NCBI GenBank assembly: GCA_017546605.1
Contig: JAFYSH010000020.1
Span: 1 to 48,122 of the forward strand
Origin: Bacteroidales bacterium
GTDB taxonomy: Bacteria; Bacteroidota; Bacteroidia; Bacteroidales; UBA932
Direction of reading: 5' to 3'
DNA: 48,122 nucleotides
Part shown: positions 44,599-48,122 of the stretch, piece after piece
Position numbering within the stretch: position 1 is the stretch's first letter
Layout of the letters: the number at the start of each line of letters is the position of its first letter
Position numbers and translations under genes: made by a program
The notes under the pieces: generated by a model
What the model saw: only the letters and a program-made list of their open reading frames with translations
The model's database searches: none
What the model was told of the DNA's origin: nothing

Positions 44599-44606
44599 TA
44601 GATTTG
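44599..44606 (+). promoter_or_regulatory. -7 box (TAGATTTG) of the lipid-kinase gene
   Basis: Perfect TAnnTTTG; start about 44612, leader about 13 bases before the ATG at 44625. Confidence 0.6.
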
Positions 44607-44624
44607 CGCACCTTTTTATGAACA

Positions 44625-45596
44625 ATGGAACCTGTGAGTACAACTGAACAAGAAAAATGGTTGATGATTGTCAATCCGAAGGCGCAAAGTGGGGCTTTGG
44701 AGACGCAATGGCCTGCGATTGCAGAGCAAATGTCGTTGCGGAACTTTGCGTGTGATGTTGTGACTACCCGGTATCGTTTTCATGCTGTTGAACTGGTCTT
44801 TTCCGCTGTGCGTCAGGGTTATCGTCGTTTTATTGCCGTAGGGGGAGATGGGACGATCAGCGAGGTGGTAAACGGAATGTTCATGCAGCGGGAGGTGTCG
44901 GTGGATTCGTTGACCTTGGGAGTAATTCCGGCTGGGTCGGGGAACGATTGGAGCCGGATGTTTGGTCTGTCAAAGGATTTCTCGACGCTGTTCCAAGCCT
45001 TCGAGGATGGCCATACGATTTGGCAGGATGTGGGGGTGGTGCAGGTGCAGGAGTGTGGCGTTCAAAAGAAGGTTTATGTAGTTAACGGTGTGGGCATTGG
45101 CTTGGATGCCGAGATTGCTCATCGTTGCAACCAATTAAAAGCCAAAGGTAGAAAAGGACATTTTATCTATCTGTGGGCGGGCTTGTTGTCATTGTTTGGC
45201 CGTCGCACCCGACAAGCCTCTGTGTGGGTGGATGATCAGTTGTTTTTTCAAGGGTCGATTTTGTCGTTGGCCATGGGCATTGGTCGCTACACGGGTGGGG
45301 GGATGTTGCAGACCCCTGAGGCACTACCTGATGATGGACTTTTGGATGTGACTCTAATTAAAAAAGCCTCGGTTTTACGGATTTTGAAGGAATTTCCCAA
45401 GCTTTATTCCGGAGCGATTTACCAGATTAAAGATAAAGTTCGTTGGGTCCGCGGTACGACGGTACGGGTGGAGTGTCTGCCGAGCTCTCGTGTGGAGGCG
45501 GATGGTGAGTTGATTGGCTATACGCAGTTGGAATTCAGTTTGCTACCCAGCGCATTGCGCATTTGTGTGCCGCTTACAGAGGATCGACATCTATAA
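44625..45596 (+). CDS. Diacylglycerol/sphingosine kinase family (YegS-like)
   Basis: 323 residues: NPKAQSG near the start, nucleotide-binding GGDGTISEVVNG, and the GIGLDAEIA / GMLQTPEALPDDGLLDV segments of the DAGK catalytic family. Phosphorylates a lipid; in sphingolipid-making Bacteroidales the substrate could be a sphingoid base, but this is not readable here. Its end overlaps the convergent priA by 23 bases. Confidence 0.92.
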   Translation: MEPVSTTEQEKWLMIVNPKAQSGALETQWPAIAEQMSLRNFACDVVTTRYRFHAVELVFSAVRQGYRRFIAVGGDGTISEVVNGMFMQREVSVDSLTLGVIPAGSGNDWSRMFGLSKDFSTLFQAFEDGHTIWQDVGVVQVQECGVQKKVYVVNGVGIGLDAEIAHRCNQLKAKGRKGHFIYLWAGLLSLFGRRTRQASVWVDDQLFFQGSILSLAMGIGRYTGGGMLQTPEALPDDGLLDVTLIKKASVLRILKEFPKLYSGAIYQIKDKVRWVRGTTVRVECLPSSRVEADGELIGYTQLEFSLLPSALRICVPLTEDRHL

Positions 45597-47544
45597 TAAA
45601 CGAAGTGTTAGGGACTTGCTGTAAGCGGGACAGCAGTTGTTGTTTTGTTTTTTCCTGATCCCGGTTCCGGTTGATTTTAATGTGGTATTGGACCAGGTAT
45701 TCTCCTTGAATCCGGTCAACGGGAGGAGTGGTGGGTCCTGAAAACTGCAGGCCTTGAATGGATGACAAGGTTTGGGAGATGGCCTGTGCCTGTCGGTTCA
45801 GCTGTTCCGTATTGGTGTGTTTTAAGGTGAGGAGAATCATCCGGACATAAGGAGGAAATCCGAAGATTTTCCGTTCGGCCAAAAGGGTGGAGGCTTCCTG
45901 TTCCAGTTTTTCGGGTTGTGTGGTTTGTATGATCATCTCTCCTGGGAGGTCTCTTCGGCCCGCTCGTCCGCGTAATTGGCTGAGTAACTGGATGGATCGT
46001 TCGTCGGCGCGGAAGTCAAACAACGAGGTCATGGCTTCGGCCTGGATGATGGCTGTCAAGGTGAGTGCAGGAAAGTCAAATCCCTTGGCAATCATCTGGG
46101 TACCTATCAGGATGTCAATTTCTTTATTTTCATACTGTTGCAGGATGGATTGTTCGTCTGCTTTGTTTTGCGTAGTCTCTGCATCAAAGCGGGCAATGCG
46201 GGCGTGAGGGAGGAGTTCCTTGAGCTCTTCTTCCAGTCGTTCGGTGCCATTTCCCAGCATTTGAAGGGTACCGGATGGACAAACAGGACAGTGGTTTTGG
46301 GCTGGGATGGTGTATCCGCAATAATGGCAGGACAGGGAGTGAGCTGCTTTGTGAAAGCTCAAGCTGATGTTGCAGTGGGGGCATTTGGGGACATAGCCGC
46401 AGTCGGGACATTCAATCCAGGTGGCATAGGCCCGGCGTGAGCGGAAAATCAAGCATTGTTCGCCTCGTTGCAGCCGATCTTGGATCGCTTTGAGGAGTTT
46501 GAAGGAGAAGGCTCCTTTGACGGCCCGTTTGCGACGTTCTTTTCGCATATCCACTACGTGAATCGGGCAGTCTTCTCCGCCAAAATGCCGTTGTGTCAAT
46601 CGGACTTCCTGATAGCGGTTGGCCAATACATTGTACTGACTTTCAAATGATGGGGTGGCAGAGCCCAAGATGACCGGACATTGGTGGATGTTGGCCAAGA
46701 ATAGGGCTGCATCCCGGCCGTTGTAACGGGGTGCCGGTTCCTTTTGTTTATAGGACGTATCGTGTTCTTCGTCCACAATGACCAACCCAAGATTATTGAA
46801 GGGTAGGAATAGTGCCGAACGTAGTCCTAGCGTGACAAAAGCTTGGTGTTGCTCAGCCAAGGTCTCGTAGATCATCCGACGTCGGGCAGCTGTCTGTTTG
46901 GAGTGATAGACCAGAAGTTGATCTCCAAATGTACGCTCCAGCCGATGTTCCAACTGGCGGCTTAAGGCGATTTCTGGAACCAGGTAGAGGACATTCTTGC
47001 CTTGTCGAAGCGCCTCTGCTGCTAGATGAATGTAAATCTCGGTTTTTCCGGAGCCAGTGACTCCGTTGAGCAGGACGGTCTTTCCTTTGGAATGCGCTGC
47101 TTGAATTTGAAGCTTGGCTGCTTCCTGGGCGTCGCTTAGTTGTGGTAGGGAAAGGGCTCCTTCAGTATGGTGGATGGTAGATGATTTCTTTCTCTTTAGG
47201 GCTTTGACTGTGGATGGTACTGCGGCTCGGAATACTTCGCCAGGAGTGCAAAGGTAATAATTGGCAATCCGGTCCAGAAATTCCAGGTGCTTGGGAGTCA
47301 TGGGAGGAAAGGGAGTGAGTTCCCGCAATGGTTTGATCTTTTCAAGGATGGAGTAGTTGGGGGTTGATGTGACTTCCCGGACAACACCTGTATGGGACTT
47401 ACCTGCAAGATTGACCCGGACCAGGCTGCCCGGAACAACTTGTCCCAACAACTGGTTGGGGATGGCATACGTGATGCTATCCTTGAACTTGATCGGGAGC
47501 AAGACTTCGGCGAATTGCGCCTGTTCTTGGAAGAGATTACTCAT
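45574..47544 (-). CDS. priA: Primosomal protein N' (PriA helicase)
   Basis: 656 residues from MSNLFQEQ at 47544; a start at 47565 only adds a non-conserved lead. N-terminal fork-binding domain (FKDSITYAIP), Walker A GVTGSGKTEIY, DEEH box VDEEHDTSYK, two zinc clusters (CPDCGYVPKCPHC and CHYCGY...CPVC), and helicase motifs to SQLRGRAGR. Restarts stalled forks. Converges on the lipid kinase with a 23-base overlap. Confidence 0.97.
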   Translation of the reverse strand: MSNLFQEQAQFAEVLLPIKFKDSITYAIPNQLLGQVVPGSLVRVNLAGKSHTGVVREVTSTPNYSILEKIKPLRELTPFPPMTPKHLEFLDRIANYYLCTPGEVFRAAVPSTVKALKRKKSSTIHHTEGALSLPQLSDAQEAAKLQIQAAHSKGKTVLLNGVTGSGKTEIYIHLAAEALRQGKNVLYLVPEIALSRQLEHRLERTFGDQLLVYHSKQTAARRRMIYETLAEQHQAFVTLGLRSALFLPFNNLGLVIVDEEHDTSYKQKEPAPRYNGRDAALFLANIHQCPVILGSATPSFESQYNVLANRYQEVRLTQRHFGGEDCPIHVVDMRKERRKRAVKGAFSFKLLKAIQDRLQRGEQCLIFRSRRAYATWIECPDCGYVPKCPHCNISLSFHKAAHSLSCHYCGYTIPAQNHCPVCPSGTLQMLGNGTERLEEELKELLPHARIARFDAETTQNKADEQSILQQYENKEIDILIGTQMIAKGFDFPALTLTAIIQAEAMTSLFDFRADERSIQLLSQLRGRAGRRDLPGEMIIQTTQPEKLEQEASTLLAERKIFGFPPYVRMILLTLKHTNTEQLNRQAQAISQTLSSIQGLQFSGPTTPPVDRIQGEYLVQYHIKINRNRDQEKTKQQLLSRLQQVPNTSFIIDVDPL

Positions 47545-47600
47545 TTTGGGGCCTGTTTGGGTCAATTTTTTGCGAAGTTACGCATTTTTTGCAGAAATAT

Positions 47601-47631
47601 TTTGCAGATTCAGAAAATCCCATTACATTTG
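47601..47631 (+). promoter_or_regulatory. Full promoter of tRNA-Phe
   Basis: -33 TTTG at 47601-47604, 19-base spacer, -7 TACATTTG at 47624-47631. Start about 47638, 9 bases before the tRNA. Confidence 0.85.
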
Positions 47632-47646
47632 CACTCCCAAAACGAT

Positions 47647-47719
47647 GGTGCCATAGCTCAGTTGGTAGAGCAAAGGACTGAAAATCCTTGTGTCCCCGGT
47701 TCGATTCCTGGTGGCACCA
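47647..47719 (+). tRNA. tRNA-Phe (GAA)
   Basis: 73 bases: acceptor GGTGCCA/TGGCACC, D-stem GCTC/GAGC, anticodon stem AAGGA/TCCTT with loop CTGAAAA giving anticodon GAA, T-loop TTCGATT. CCA is not encoded. The T-stem CCCGG/CCTGG contains one C-U mismatch. Confidence 0.95.
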
Positions 47720-47743
47720 CTTGAAGAAAATAACAAATTAGTC

Positions 47744-47780
47744 AAAACGCTGTATTTCAACGAAATACGGCGTTTTTATT
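47744..47780 (+). terminator. Strong terminator of tRNA-Phe
   Basis: 15-bp stem with one T-G pair, 47744-47758 with 47762-47776, 3-base loop, then a T-rich run. Confidence 0.92.
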
Positions 47781-48122
47781 TTTGTGTCATGTACCCATTC
47801 GGGGTGTTTCGGGGAAGCTGAGCGTGTGCAAATCAGGAACAATTTTGGAATCTTAAAAAATGCCCCTGAATTAGCGTCTAATTAACCAATTGTCAATGTT
47901 TTACACTACTCTTTATTTGGTCACGAATTGCACCATTTTTTAACATTTACAAAAGGTAGATTCTATAAATTAGGTCGTGACGATTTGGGAGATTATTACG
48001 AGATTGTTTTTTGTTTCTTGTGAGGGCGCAATGCCATTTGTATTGTAACCGAACAAAAACAGAAAAGAAACCGTAATAAGCCCCAAAACGACCGAAACAG
48101 AGTCTGCCGGAAAATAATTACC
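47781..48122. other. Gene-free right edge beside tRNA-Phe
   Basis: No supported gene. Direct repeats TTCGGGG lie at 47798-47804 and 47808-47814, 10 bases apart. Further on, GTCACGA and its complement TCGTGAC form an inverted repeat near 47941-47980. The stretch is AT-rich. It could be the leader of an integrase or other gene starting past the window, which cannot be tested here. Confidence 0.35.

Noticed and set aside
44618..44640. ATG at 44618 as start of the lipid kinase
   Set aside because: It is in another frame; the ATG at 44625 gives the family's N-terminus.
1..48122. CRISPR array or cas genes
   Set aside because: No regularly spaced direct repeats and no Cas-like protein were seen.

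Overview
The window is a piece of a Bacteroidota chromosome, most likely order Bacteroidales. The signs are Bacteroidota-type promoters (a -7 box TAnnTTTG, often with a -33 TTTG 18-20 bases upstream), few Shine-Dalgarno sequences apart from a very strong one before rpsU, and gene families typical of the group: DUF5683 beside ParAB, a long-form urocanate hydratase, a tricorn-like S41 protease and a Bacteroidota-type POT transporter. The genus cannot be fixed from this sequence.

Bases 1-9780 form an accessory region lying against the 3' end of a tRNA(CAU) gene, the usual layout of an integrated island. It holds the tail of a YhcG-like nuclease, a start-less reading-frame remnant, and a structured RNA or leader with a perfect -7 box. 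Next comes a tight three-gene operon: an unknown signal-peptide/one-TM protein, a metal-type KDO-8-phosphate synthase and a SIS-only arabinose-5-phosphate isomerase. A second module pairs a NYN-domain nuclease with a 1100-residue double-AAA+ ATPase. Converging on it are a histidine phosphatase and a Sel1/YgjP-type metallopeptidase. These two modules are the best candidates for an undescribed system.

Bases 9781-47,780 are ordinary chromosome. They include an acyl-CoA dehydrogenase/EtfBA operon, a large Fn3-like lipoprotein, methylmalonyl-CoA mutase (mutA-mutB), galactokinase, a tricorn-like protease, prolyl-tRNA editing protein with urocanate hydratase, an oligopeptide transporter, rpsU, xerC-hpf, obg, a PAP2 phosphatase, lipoate ligase, hpt-adk, purE, and a helix-hairpin-helix/outer-membrane protein. 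The parA-parB-DUF5683-mltD operon, a lipid-kinase homolog, priA and tRNA-Phe complete it. EtfAB, the dehydrogenase, the mutase and HutU fit an amino-acid-fermenting anaerobe making short-chain acids, which is an inference from gene content.

The last 340 bases, after the tRNA-Phe terminator, hold no gene and may be the edge of a second tRNA-linked element.
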